Shown here piece by piece: positions 55,562 through 64,000 of a stretch of DNA of 64,000 nt. The stretch's first letter is position 1, and every line of letters begins with the position of its first letter. Source of the DNA: Acidimicrobiales bacterium (lineage in GTDB: Bacteria > Actinomycetota > Acidimicrobiia > Acidimicrobiales > MedAcidi-G1); assembly GCA_014237715.1 (NCBI GenBank), contig JAAZZG010000001.1, positions 185,177 through 249,176 on the forward strand, in the 5' to 3' direction. The position numbers were made by a program, and so were the translations under genes. The notes under the pieces are model-generated. The model ran no database searches and had not been told where the DNA came from. It saw only the letters and a list, made by a program, of their open reading frames with translations.

Positions 55562-56625
55562 GACGTCAACTGCCTGCGGAGGATCAGTAGAAAGAACGGC
55601 GCACCGATGAAGGCCGTGATCACCCCGATGGGTAACTCGGCTGGCGCCTGGATAGTTCGGGCGGCCACGTCAGCCAGTGCCAGGAAAGCCCCACCAAACA
55701 GCAGGGAGAGGGGCAGCACGCGTCGGTGACTGGCCCCGGCCATCATGCGGACAGCATGGGGAACGACGAGGCCGACGAAACCGATGAGACCGCTGACGGC
55801 GACGGCCGCTGCGGCGGCCAGTGACGCCACGACGAGGACGACGCGTCGTGTGGCTCTGGGGTTGAGCCCGAGGGTGGAAGCCTCCTCGTCGCCAACAGCG
55901 AGGACGTCCAAGGCTCCGACCGACAGGAGCATCCCCAATGAACAAAGTACGGCGTAGGGGAGAAGTAGGCGTACCTCCCCCCACCCGGCTGTCGAGAGTC
56001 GTCCGAGTATCCAGGCGAACACCTGTTGGAGAGTCTCGGAGTTCTGCTGCTGGACGAAGGTCTGAATGGCAGTAAAGAAGTTGGCCACCGCCACCCCGGC
56101 GAGGATGAGGGTGGCCGGCGAACCGATCCGGCCCCGTCGCACACTGAGCGTCCCGGCTGCGGTCACGGCCAACAGGGCCCCGGCGAATGCGGCGAACGGC
56201 ACCGGGTTGATGAAGCCGAACACGTCCCGGAGTTCGGTGACGATCGCGATGGTGGCTCCCAGACCGGCGCCAGCGGCGATCCCGAGCAGATAGGGGTCAG
56301 CCAGGGGATTCCGGAACACTCCCTGATAGGCGGCGCCCGAACCGGCCAGAAGGGCGCCGACGAGAAGCCCCAGGACCACCCGGGGGGCCCGGATATCCCA
56401 GACGATGGCCTGCTCGGTCGTCGACAGCGACGAGTCCACCGCGATGAGTGGCAGGCGGTCGAGGAGTTCCCTGATCACCTGTCCGATGGGAATAGAGACC
56501 GGCCCCGTGGCCACCCCCACCACGCCGGCCACGAGGACTGCACCAATCCCGGAGAGGAGCCAAGCGGCTCCCAGACGGGAGCCCGACCGTTCGGGTGTTT
56601 GGCTAGCGATCATCGACTTGGACAC
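55558..56625 (-). CDS. btuC: Corrinoid ABC transporter permease
   Basis: FecCD/BtuC-family permease, 355 residues, about ten helices, working as a dimer. Family blocks: I-R-A-P-R-V-V-L-G-L-L-V-G-A-L-L-A-G-S-G-A-A-Y-Q-G-V-F-R-N-P-L-A-D-P, L-G-I-A-A-G-A-G-L-G, and G-L-I-G-F-V-G-L-V-V-P-H-A-V-R. Starts 4 nt after the binding-protein stop. Riboswitch context assigns corrinoid uptake. Confidence 0.9.
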   Translation of the reverse strand: MSKSMIASQTPERSGSRLGAAWLLSGIGAVLVAGVVGVATGPVSIPIGQVIRELLDRLPLIAVDSSLSTTEQAIVWDIRAPRVVLGLLVGALLAGSGAAYQGVFRNPLADPYLLGIAAGAGLGATIAIVTELRDVFGFINPVPFAAFAGALLAVTAAGTLSVRRGRIGSPATLILAGVAVANFFTAIQTFVQQQNSETLQQVFAWILGRLSTAGWGEVRLLLPYAVLCSLGMLLSVGALDVLAVGDEEASTLGLNPRATRRVVLVVASLAAAAAVAVSGLIGFVGLVVPHAVRMMAGASHRRVLPLSLLFGGAFLALADVAARTIQAPAELPIGVITAFIGAPFFLLILRRQLTS

Positions 56626-56629
56626 GTCA

Positions 56630-57541
56630 CTATCTGTCGATGGCGTTGACGGCTTCGACGATGGAGCGCAGGAATTCCACGATCCGGGGCCCCCATCGAG
56701 ACGCCACGTCGTCGTCGAGTTCTACGATCCCCCCGCGTGACACGGCGGTGAGGTTGGCCCAACCGGGGCGGGCGGCGACCGCTGCGACATCCTGAGCGCA
56801 GCACTTCGTGTCGGCCAGGAAGATGATGTCCGGATCGGCGTCGAGGAGATATTCGGCGGAAACTTGCGGGTAGCCCCACGCCGAGCCGTCAGGATCAGCC
56901 GGGTCGGCGGCGTTTACCAGCCCGGCGAGGGCGTACACCTCGCCAATGAAGGTCGTCGAGGTGACGGTGTAGAGGGTCTCGTCCAACTCGTGGTAGTAGC
57001 TCAGCGGTTCGTCACGGGACTGGACGGAATCGGCGAGTACCGCTATCTCAGCCTGCATCTCGGCAACCAGAGTGGCTGCGGCATCCTGATCGCCGGTCAC
57101 TGCTCCGAGGGCCTCGATCTGGGAATAGGTGTCGGCAATGGTCTGCGCGGCTCCCAGGAGAAGGGACGCCACGCCGGCGACATCGAGGCTGGCTACGACG
57201 TCGCCGGGGTCGTAGGAGAGGATCACCAGGTCGGGTGCAAAGCCGAGAATGGCCTCGACGTTCGGCTCGAAGCCGCTGAGGTCGGTGGACGGGGCTTCGC
57301 TGGGGAAGTTGGACATGGAGTCGACTGCCACGACACGGTGGCCGGCACCGATGGCGAACAACATTTCGGTAGCTACCGTCGAAATCGACACGATGCGGCT
57401 GGGGCCGTCGTGCGCCGGGGAGTCGCTATCGACGCCAGGCGACCCCGACATGGCGATCGAGGAGTCGACGCCGCCACAGGCGGATGCCAGGAGCATGGCC
57501 ACGAAGACGGCCAGCAGCAGGCGGAGGGTTCGGTGGATCAT
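56630..57541 (-). CDS. btuF: Corrinoid-binding lipoprotein of ABC transporter
   Basis: Substrate-binding protein of the BtuF/FepB class, 303 residues, tethered through a lipid-modified Cys in L-A-S-A-C-G-G (about residue 22). The helical-backbone binding domain shows I-V-S-I-S-T-V-A-T-E-M-L-F-A-I-G, P-S-T-D-L-S-G-F-E-P-N-V-E-A-I and P-D-I-I-F-L-A-D-T. The ATG at 57541 is fixed by AGGAGG about 8 nt upstream and the signal peptide. The frame runs 51 codons further up, but that stretch is riboswitch RNA. Confidence 0.9.
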   Translation of the reverse strand: MIHRTLRLLLAVFVAMLLASACGGVDSSIAMSGSPGVDSDSPAHDGPSRIVSISTVATEMLFAIGAGHRVVAVDSMSNFPSEAPSTDLSGFEPNVEAILGFAPDLVILSYDPGDVVASLDVAGVASLLLGAAQTIADTYSQIEALGAVTGDQDAAATLVAEMQAEIAVLADSVQSRDEPLSYYHELDETLYTVTSTTFIGEVYALAGLVNAADPADPDGSAWGYPQVSAEYLLDADPDIIFLADTKCCAQDVAAVAARPGWANLTAVSRGGIVELDDDVASRWGPRIVEFLRSIVEAVNAIDR

Positions 57542-57659
57542 CGGAAGTACCTCCTGTCGTCGAGGAGTCTCCGCTCGATCGGCACGTTGCTGCCGTCCGA
57601 ACCGGTTCCCTGGCCTCGAGGGTCTCTGGTTCGTACGAACGGGAGCTGGTTCGGACTCG

Positions 57660-57745
57660 GACCCACATCTCCTGGCTGGAGAGTGAGCCATCACCGCTGC
57701 GGGACAGCGCCGGATTCACACCGGACTTCGGTCTCCCGACCGTGG
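57660..57745 (-). ncRNA. Cobalamin riboswitch upstream of btuFCD
   Basis: On the minus strand, 57722-57691 reads the core of a B12 riboswitch: a GTGAATCCGGCGC element followed by GTCCCGC and GCGGTGA. Bases 57677-57667 carry the B12 box (AGCCAGGAGAT), and an upstream GGGAGACCGAAGTCCGG segment fits the leading stem. In known examples adenosylcobalamin binding turns transport genes off. The Shine-Dalgarno of btuF is about 110 nt downstream, so control is probably at translation start. Outer boundaries are approximate. Confidence 0.88.
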
Positions 57746-57749
57746 AGGC

Positions 57750-57755
57750 AGTGTA
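57750..57755 (-). promoter_or_regulatory. -10 box TACACT of the riboswitch transcript
   Basis: Minus-strand hexamer placing the start site near 57743, just before the riboswitch core. No clear -35. Confidence 0.45.
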
Positions 57756-57794
57756 GCCACGGCTTCTGGGGCAACCAGCCGGCGAGCCGGACCG

Positions 57795-59150
57795 TCAGGA
57801 CCAGGTGACGTGGCTGAGGGTGAGGGTGGTGCAGTACCAGACGTCCCGGTGGCCGCCTGCTGACAAGAACATGCCGTTAGCGATCCTCGATCCGGTGGCC
57901 ACCCGGTCCAGGATGTTGCCGGTGGCGACGTCGACCACGATCAGGTCGTCGATTCCCTCATCAGTGAAGTCGTTGATGACCACCTCTCCTGACTCGGGAA
58001 ACACCACGGGCTGCATGCTGGGGCGGACCTCGAGATGCCAGAGCGGCTCCATGGTGGCATCGTCGATCCCTGCCAGCCCACCGTTGACCGAATCCCACGC
58101 CACGGCTATTCCTTTGCTACCCGCCACCGGGTTAGGCACGTGGACGGGGGGAGCAATGATTCCGCCGCCGGGGGTGCCGAAGGGGGCTACCTCACGCACG
58201 TCGGTCGGATCGTCGAGATCGATTCGCAGCAGGCGCTGCGGGCCGGGCCACGGGGCCGGACGTCGCCACGACAGGTCGGGCACCTGATCCCACCGTCCGT
58301 TGGGTTCGGTGGTGTGGATAGCCCGCACAGAGTCGATGTCACCGCAGTCCATCACCCAGCAGGCACCGTCGGACAGGCAGGCATCCCAGGCCAGGCCGTG
58401 CTGACCACCAGTGACACCGGCAGTCCAGGTGGTCCGGTAGCGGGGGCGCCAGTCGTCGACAAGTAGTCGGTCGCCGTCGACCACGAGGCGCCATAGGTGC
58501 TCGGTGCCCGGGACGTACACGTGCTCGGCGCCGTCGTCGCCCAGATCTCCGGCGATTCGGCCCATGGATCCCTCGGGCAGGACAAGCGGCTCGCCCACCA
58601 GTTCGAGGGTGCCAGGGGCCAGTCGGGTGATCGTGGTGCCTCCCTGCCCCTCGAGGCGGAGGTCCTTGGTGATGAGCGTGCCGTCGGCGAGGGCCAGTAG
58701 GCCGTTATGGCTGCGGTCGACGGGAAGCCGGCGCTCGGCAAGTACCGACAGGTCGTCGGGGTCGAGGCGGTGAAGGAACGAACCGTTGACTGAGAGGATC
58801 GAGCCGTCGGCGTGGGCCAGGATCGCCCCGCACCACACGTGCTCGCCGCACGGCAAATCGGGCGAGGTGGCTAGTGGCTCGAGCGTGTCGGGGTCTATGC
58901 GTTGCACCCAACCGAACGGCGGAGGCCCGGTGAAGGCGGCAATTGTTCCGCCGACGTACCACTGGCCCGGTTCGCGCTCGATGGCCATGACGTTCCATCG
59001 CCCGTTACGGACCGTGGTGACTGAGGCGGCGCGCGTCGCCGCATCGAGTCGACCGGTAGCGGACTTCTGGCGACGGTTGCCGCCGCACTCCACTGGCCAA
59101 GCCGAAGGCCAGTACCCGGGGTGGGCTGTATCTCGATCGAGGGCGGTCAT
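57795..59150 (-). CDS. Beta-propeller-like protein coupled to csoR, function unknown
   Basis: A 451-residue soluble protein with no signal peptide. Recurrent strand-turn units such as A-H-A-D-G-S-I-L-S-V, L-A-L-A-D-G-T-L-I-T and V-D-G-D-R-L-L-V suggest a beta-propeller of the SMP-30/PQQ-repeat kind; I cannot place it in a named family. Cys/His-rich spots (G-E-H-V-W-C-G; W-V-M-D-C-G-D) could bind metal. Its ATG overlaps the csoR stop by four bases, so the two are cotranscribed and may be co-regulated by copper. An internal ATG at residue 55 is an alternative start. Confidence 0.65.
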   Translation of the reverse strand: MTALDRDTAHPGYWPSAWPVECGGNRRQKSATGRLDAATRAASVTTVRNGRWNVMAIEREPGQWYVGGTIAAFTGPPPFGWVQRIDPDTLEPLATSPDLPCGEHVWCGAILAHADGSILSVNGSFLHRLDPDDLSVLAERRLPVDRSHNGLLALADGTLITKDLRLEGQGGTTITRLAPGTLELVGEPLVLPEGSMGRIAGDLGDDGAEHVYVPGTEHLWRLVVDGDRLLVDDWRPRYRTTWTAGVTGGQHGLAWDACLSDGACWVMDCGDIDSVRAIHTTEPNGRWDQVPDLSWRRPAPWPGPQRLLRIDLDDPTDVREVAPFGTPGGGIIAPPVHVPNPVAGSKGIAVAWDSVNGGLAGIDDATMEPLWHLEVRPSMQPVVFPESGEVVINDFTDEGIDDLIVVDVATGNILDRVATGSRIANGMFLSAGGHRDVWYCTTLTLSHVTWS

Positions 59151-59431
59151 GTACGAAGGAGACGGCGGATGGCCGTCACCACTTCTTCGATCTTCTCGTC
59201 GCCCGCCTCGTCACCCTGCTGGACGGCCTCGCGGACGCAGTGGCTGATGTGGTCGTCGAGCAGTCCCACGCCGACACCCTGCAGGGCCTTGGTGACCGAA
59301 GAAATCTGGGTCAGGACGTCGATGCAGTAGGTCTCTTCGTCGACCAGGCGTTGTAGGCCACGGACCTGACCCTCGATGCGGCGGAGACGGACGAGGACGT
59401 CGTCCTTGGTGGGTGCGTAGCCGTGTGCCAT
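59147..59431 (-). CDS. csoR: Copper-sensing repressor CsoR
   Basis: Cu(I)-responsive all-helical repressor, 94 residues. The ligand pattern C-x24-H-x3-C is exact (Cys36, His61, Cys65), and R-L-R-R-I-E-G-Q-V-R-G-L lies on the DNA-binding face. The ATG at 59431 fits because TATGCT sits 7 nt upstream; a frame to 59479 would read through the shared promoter region. Divergent from copA with a 53-nt gap, so it should repress both itself and copA. Confidence 0.95.
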   Translation of the reverse strand: MAHGYAPTKDDVLVRLRRIEGQVRGLQRLVDEETYCIDVLTQISSVTKALQGVGVGLLDDHISHCVREAVQQGDEAGDEKIEEVVTAIRRLLRT

Positions 59432-59438
59432 GGAGTAC

Positions 59439-59444
59439 AGCATA
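59439..59444 (-). promoter_or_regulatory. -10 box TATGCT, leaderless start of csoR
   Basis: Minus strand, 7-nt gap to the ATG at 59431. Confidence 0.5.
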
Positions 59445-59449
59445 GAAGG

Positions 59450-59475
59450 CAGGGGATAGGGGTAGGGGGTATATT
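59450..59475 (+). promoter_or_regulatory. copA -10 (TATATT) with G-run repeats, candidate CsoR operator
   Basis: TATATT at 59470-59475 lies 9 nt before the copA ATG. Just upstream three GGGG(A/G)TA-like runs are stacked at about 6-7 nt spacing (59451-59473). CsoR sites are G/C-run-rich with TA steps, so binding here would cover the copA -10. Not a perfect palindrome. Confidence 0.45.
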
Positions 59476-59484
59476 GCAACCAAC

Positions 59485-61632
<2,148 letters not shown>

Positions 61633-61700
61633 GGACCCACGCCGCGGCGTGGCGGGACCATCTCTGATCGGTCAGAGTGGGCGCACCCCGAGGAGGGCCC

Positions 61701-62972
61701 ATGAACCATGACATTCCCGACGATCTCGCCGGCTACCTGGTCGAGTTGGACGAGTTCATAGATCGTGAAATCAAGCCACTCGAAGAACAGGACGACAACA
61801 TTCGGTTCTTCGATCACCGCCGTGAGGACTCGCGTACCGACTGGGACCGCGATGGTCTCCCCAACCGCGAGTGGGAGGCCCTCCTGTCCGAGGCCAGGCG
61901 TAGGGCCGACGAGGCAGGCCACTACCGCTACCCGCTCTCGGCTGAGATGGGTGGCCGTGACGGTACGAACCTGGGCATGGCCGTCATCAGGGAACACCTC
62001 GCCACCAGGGGGCTTGGCTTGCACAACGACCTCCAGAACGAACACTCGATCGTCGGCAACAACGTGGGCCTCCTACTGATGTTGGAATACGGGAGCGAGG
62101 AACAAAAGGCCGAATGGGTGCCCCACCTGCTGGCCGGGACCCGAGGATTCGCCTTCGGAATCACTGAACCGGACCACGGATCGGATGCAACCCATATGGA
62201 GACCAACGCCGTGCGCGACGGTGACGGGTGGGTACTCAACGGGGAAAAGACGTGGAACTCTGGCATTCACCGGGCCCACAGCGACCTGGTACTGGCCAGA
62301 ACCTCGGGTGAACCCGGCGACGGCCACGGCATCACAGCCTTCTTGACCCCCATGGACGCAGATGGCCTGAAGATCGAGGAGTACCTCTGGACCTTCAACA
62401 TGCCAACCGACCATGGCCGCGTCTCGTTGACTGGCGTACACGTACCTCACGGAGCCATCCTCGGCGAGGAAGGGCGAGGGTTGCAGATCGCCCAACATTT
62501 CTTCAACGAGAACCGGATCCGACAGGCGGCCTCCAGCCTCGGCGCCGCCCAATACTGCATCAACGAGTCGGTGGAGTACGCAGGAGAGCGCAGGCCGTTC
62601 GGCAAGCCGCTGTCGATCAACCAGGGGATCCAGTTTCCCCTGGTGGAACTCCAGACGGAGTGCGAGATGCTCAGGGCGCTGGTGCAGAAGACCGCGTGGC
62701 AGATGGACGCCTACGGGGCGTTCTCGGTCTCGGACAGGATTTCGATGTGCAACTACCGGGCCAACCGGTTGTGCTGCGAGGCGGCGGACCGGGCCATGCA
62801 GGTCCACGGCGGGCTTGGCTACTCACGCCACCGGCCGTTCGAACACATCTACCGGCACCACCGGCGCTACCGGATCACAGAGGGCGCCGAGGAGATCCAG
62901 ATGCGCCGCATCGCTGGCTACATGTTCGGCTTCATGAAGCAGCAGGCCCCCAAGGGCGTCGACGGGGACTGA
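61701..62972 (+). CDS. Acyl-CoA dehydrogenase (ACAD10/11-like)
   Basis: FAD enzyme oxidising acyl-CoA to enoyl-CoA, 423 residues. F-G-I-T-E-P-D-H-G-S-D (FAD/substrate loop), R-P-F-G-K-P-L-S-I-N-Q, and Q-V-H-G-G-L-G-Y with the late T-E-G-A-E-E-I-Q, whose Glu is the usual catalytic base position, are seen. The ATG at 61701 follows GAGGAGGG. The next gene (10 nt on) encodes an APH-fold kinase. This pairing is known for ACAD10/ACAD11-type handling of hydroxy-fatty acids, where the hydroxyl is phosphorylated before elimination. Confidence 0.9.
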   Translation: MNHDIPDDLAGYLVELDEFIDREIKPLEEQDDNIRFFDHRREDSRTDWDRDGLPNREWEALLSEARRRADEAGHYRYPLSAEMGGRDGTNLGMAVIREHLATRGLGLHNDLQNEHSIVGNNVGLLLMLEYGSEEQKAEWVPHLLAGTRGFAFGITEPDHGSDATHMETNAVRDGDGWVLNGEKTWNSGIHRAHSDLVLARTSGEPGDGHGITAFLTPMDADGLKIEEYLWTFNMPTDHGRVSLTGVHVPHGAILGEEGRGLQIAQHFFNENRIRQAASSLGAAQYCINESVEYAGERRPFGKPLSINQGIQFPLVELQTECEMLRALVQKTAWQMDAYGAFSVSDRISMCNYRANRLCCEAADRAMQVHGGLGYSRHRPFEHIYRHHRRYRITEGAEEIQMRRIAGYMFGFMKQQAPKGVDGD

Positions 62973-62982
62973 GCGGCACACG

Positions 62983-64000
62983 ATGACCGACGTCGGGGTA
63001 CTCCAGGACTGTCTAGGCGAGGTCCTGCAGCGGCTGGACGGCTTCGTGACCCTCCACTCGGTGGAGCGACTGTCAGGGGGTGCCAGCCAAGAGACCTACC
63101 GCCTCCGAGTCGAAATGGCGGACGGCGAACGCAGCCTGGCGCTGCGAAGGAGCGTTGGCCCGACCGAAGGGCGTGGGATCGGAGGGCCCGGCCTCGTAGT
63201 CGAGGCGCGCCTCATGGTGTTGGCCCGCCAGGCAGGGGTGCCCGGCCCCGATGTCTATCTGGTCCTCCGCCCGGAGGACGGCCTGGGAGACGGGTTCGTC
63301 ATGGAGTGGATCGCCGGCGAAAGCCTCGGGGCCAGGATCAACCGCTCCGAAAATCTGACTGCCGCCAGGGCTGGGCTGGCCCGTGAGTGCGGAGGAGCGC
63401 TGGCACGAATCCATTCCATCGACCTGGACTCCACAGGGCTACGCGACGTCCTGGGCGAGGCCGGCCCGGAAGACTCTGTCAGGTTGACGTGGAAGCGCTA
63501 CCAGGGGTTCGGGAGTCCCCAGCCGATGATCGACTTCACCGCCCGGTGGCTCCTAGACCACCTACCCCCCGACGGGGAGGTGGCCCTTGTTCACGGAGAC
63601 TTCCGCAACGGCAACCTGGTGGTCAACCCAACCGGCATGGGTGCCGTGCTGGACTGGGAGATCGCCCACATTGGTGACCCGATGCGTGACCTGGGATGGC
63701 TCTGCACCTCCAGTTGGCGTTTCGGCCATCCGGAGCAACCGGTCGGCGGTTTTGGCTCCTACGAGGACCTGTTCGCCGGATACGAGGAGGAGTCGGGTCG
63801 TGTCGTCGACCTGGAGCACGTCAGGTTCTGGGAGGTGTTCGGATCCTTCTGGTGGTCGATTGGCTGCCTCGGCATGGCAGACCAGTACCGGACCGGCCCG
63901 GACCGCAGCGTGGAGCGGGCGGCGATCGGAAGGCGCTCGTCTGAATGCCAGGTGGACTGCGTAAACCTCCTCATCCCGGGCCCGGTCACCGAGGTGGCCC
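62983..64000 (+). CDS. APH-family phosphotransferase (3' partial)
   Basis: Open to the window end, 339 residues visible. Aminoglycoside-phosphotransferase/choline-kinase fold: L-S-G-G-A-S-Q-E-T-Y nucleotide loop near residue 30, catalytic Asp206 in H-G-D-F-R-N-G-N, and the metal site L-D-W-E-I-A-H-I-G-D-P near 230. The D-W-E variant and its position directly after an acyl-CoA dehydrogenase mark the acyl-CoA-linked kinase group, not an antibiotic-resistance enzyme. Probably phosphorylates a hydroxyacyl-CoA. The C-terminus lies outside. Confidence 0.88.
   Translation, partial: MTDVGVLQDCLGEVLQRLDGFVTLHSVERLSGGASQETYRLRVEMADGERSLALRRSVGPTEGRGIGGPGLVVEARLMVLARQAGVPGPDVYLVLRPEDGLGDGFVMEWIAGESLGARINRSENLTAARAGLARECGGALARIHSIDLDSTGLRDVLGEAGPEDSVRLTWKRYQGFGSPQPMIDFTARWLLDHLPPDGEVALVHGDFRNGNLVVNPTGMGAVLDWEIAHIGDPMRDLGWLCTSSWRFGHPEQPVGGFGSYEDLFAGYEEESGRVVDLEHVRFWEVFGSFWWSIGCLGMADQYRTGPDRSVERAAIGRRSSECQVDCVNLLIPGPVTEVA

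Noticed and set aside
62983-64000. Aminoglycoside-resistance gene
   Set aside because: The APH-fold kinase has the D-W-E metal motif and an acyl-CoA dehydrogenase partner; it belongs to the metabolic branch.

Overview
The window looks like ordinary chromosome from a GC-rich, free-living, aerobic member of the Actinomycetota, most likely Acidimicrobiia. That placement is inferred from gene content and signal style, not from a marker phylogeny. Points in favour are frequent GTG starts, start codons lying 6-9 nt from a TANNNT -10 box (leaderless mRNAs), a plant-type (class II) DAHP synthase, a RamB-like glyoxylate-shunt regulator, the radical-SAM/DUF2344/RNase G/L21/L27/Obg/ProB order, and a complete MreBCD-PBP2-RodA elongation operon. 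I see no insertion sequence, prophage, CRISPR array or clear foreign island.

Layout. 1-4.3 kb: mostly singly transcribed small or envelope genes (a partial secreted glycosidase-like protein, a small membrane protein, a lipoprotein, DUF2238-like and DUF805 membrane proteins, a GNAT acetyltransferase). 4.37-5.93 kb: tRNA-Lys, tRNA-His and tRNA-Arg around an FAD amine/amino-acid oxidase, then a SAM methyltransferase. 6.8-10.5 kb: a four-gene minus-strand catabolic cluster (Baeyer-Villiger-type monooxygenase, luciferase-like monooxygenase, 4-OT tautomerase, alpha/beta hydrolase). 10.5-17.9 kb: arfB, a cell-wall amidase, isocitrate lyase and malate synthase with their probable divergent regulator, and a cyclic-nucleotide-type phosphodiesterase. 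18.2-24.0 kb: tRNA-Gly and a tightly coupled five-gene operon (two aldehyde dehydrogenases, a DUF1185 protein, an alpha/beta hydrolase, a PLP decarboxylase) whose substrate I cannot name. This is the best candidate for an undescribed pathway.

24.1-35.4 kb: trigger factor-ClpP-ClpX, folC, ndk and the elongasome operon. 35.4-44.3 kb: radical SAM protein, DUF2344 protein, RNase G, L21, L27, terminator, dGTPase (opposite strand), obg and proB. 44.3-54.7 kb: murJ, proA, a MoxR/VWA pair, class II DAHP synthase, a group-2-type sigma factor, nadD, a LytR_C-domain protein and rsfS. 54.7-57.8 kb: a BtuFCD-type ABC importer preceded by a recognisable cobalamin riboswitch, which assigns it to corrinoid uptake. 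57.8-61.6 kb: csoR with a coupled beta-propeller-like gene, divergent from the copper ATPase copA. 61.7-64 kb: an acyl-CoA dehydrogenase paired with an APH-fold kinase gene that runs off the window.

Regulation. At roughly twenty genes a TANNNT hexamer sits 6-9 nt upstream of the start codon, so the transcript should begin on, or within 3 nt of, the start codon. Genes with a clear Shine-Dalgarno (aceB, ramB-like gene, tautomerase, hydrolase, clpX, btuF, the acyl-CoA dehydrogenase) usually lack that arrangement. This rule also settles several start codons (murJ, csoR, the aldehyde dehydrogenase after tRNA-Gly, obg, ndk).
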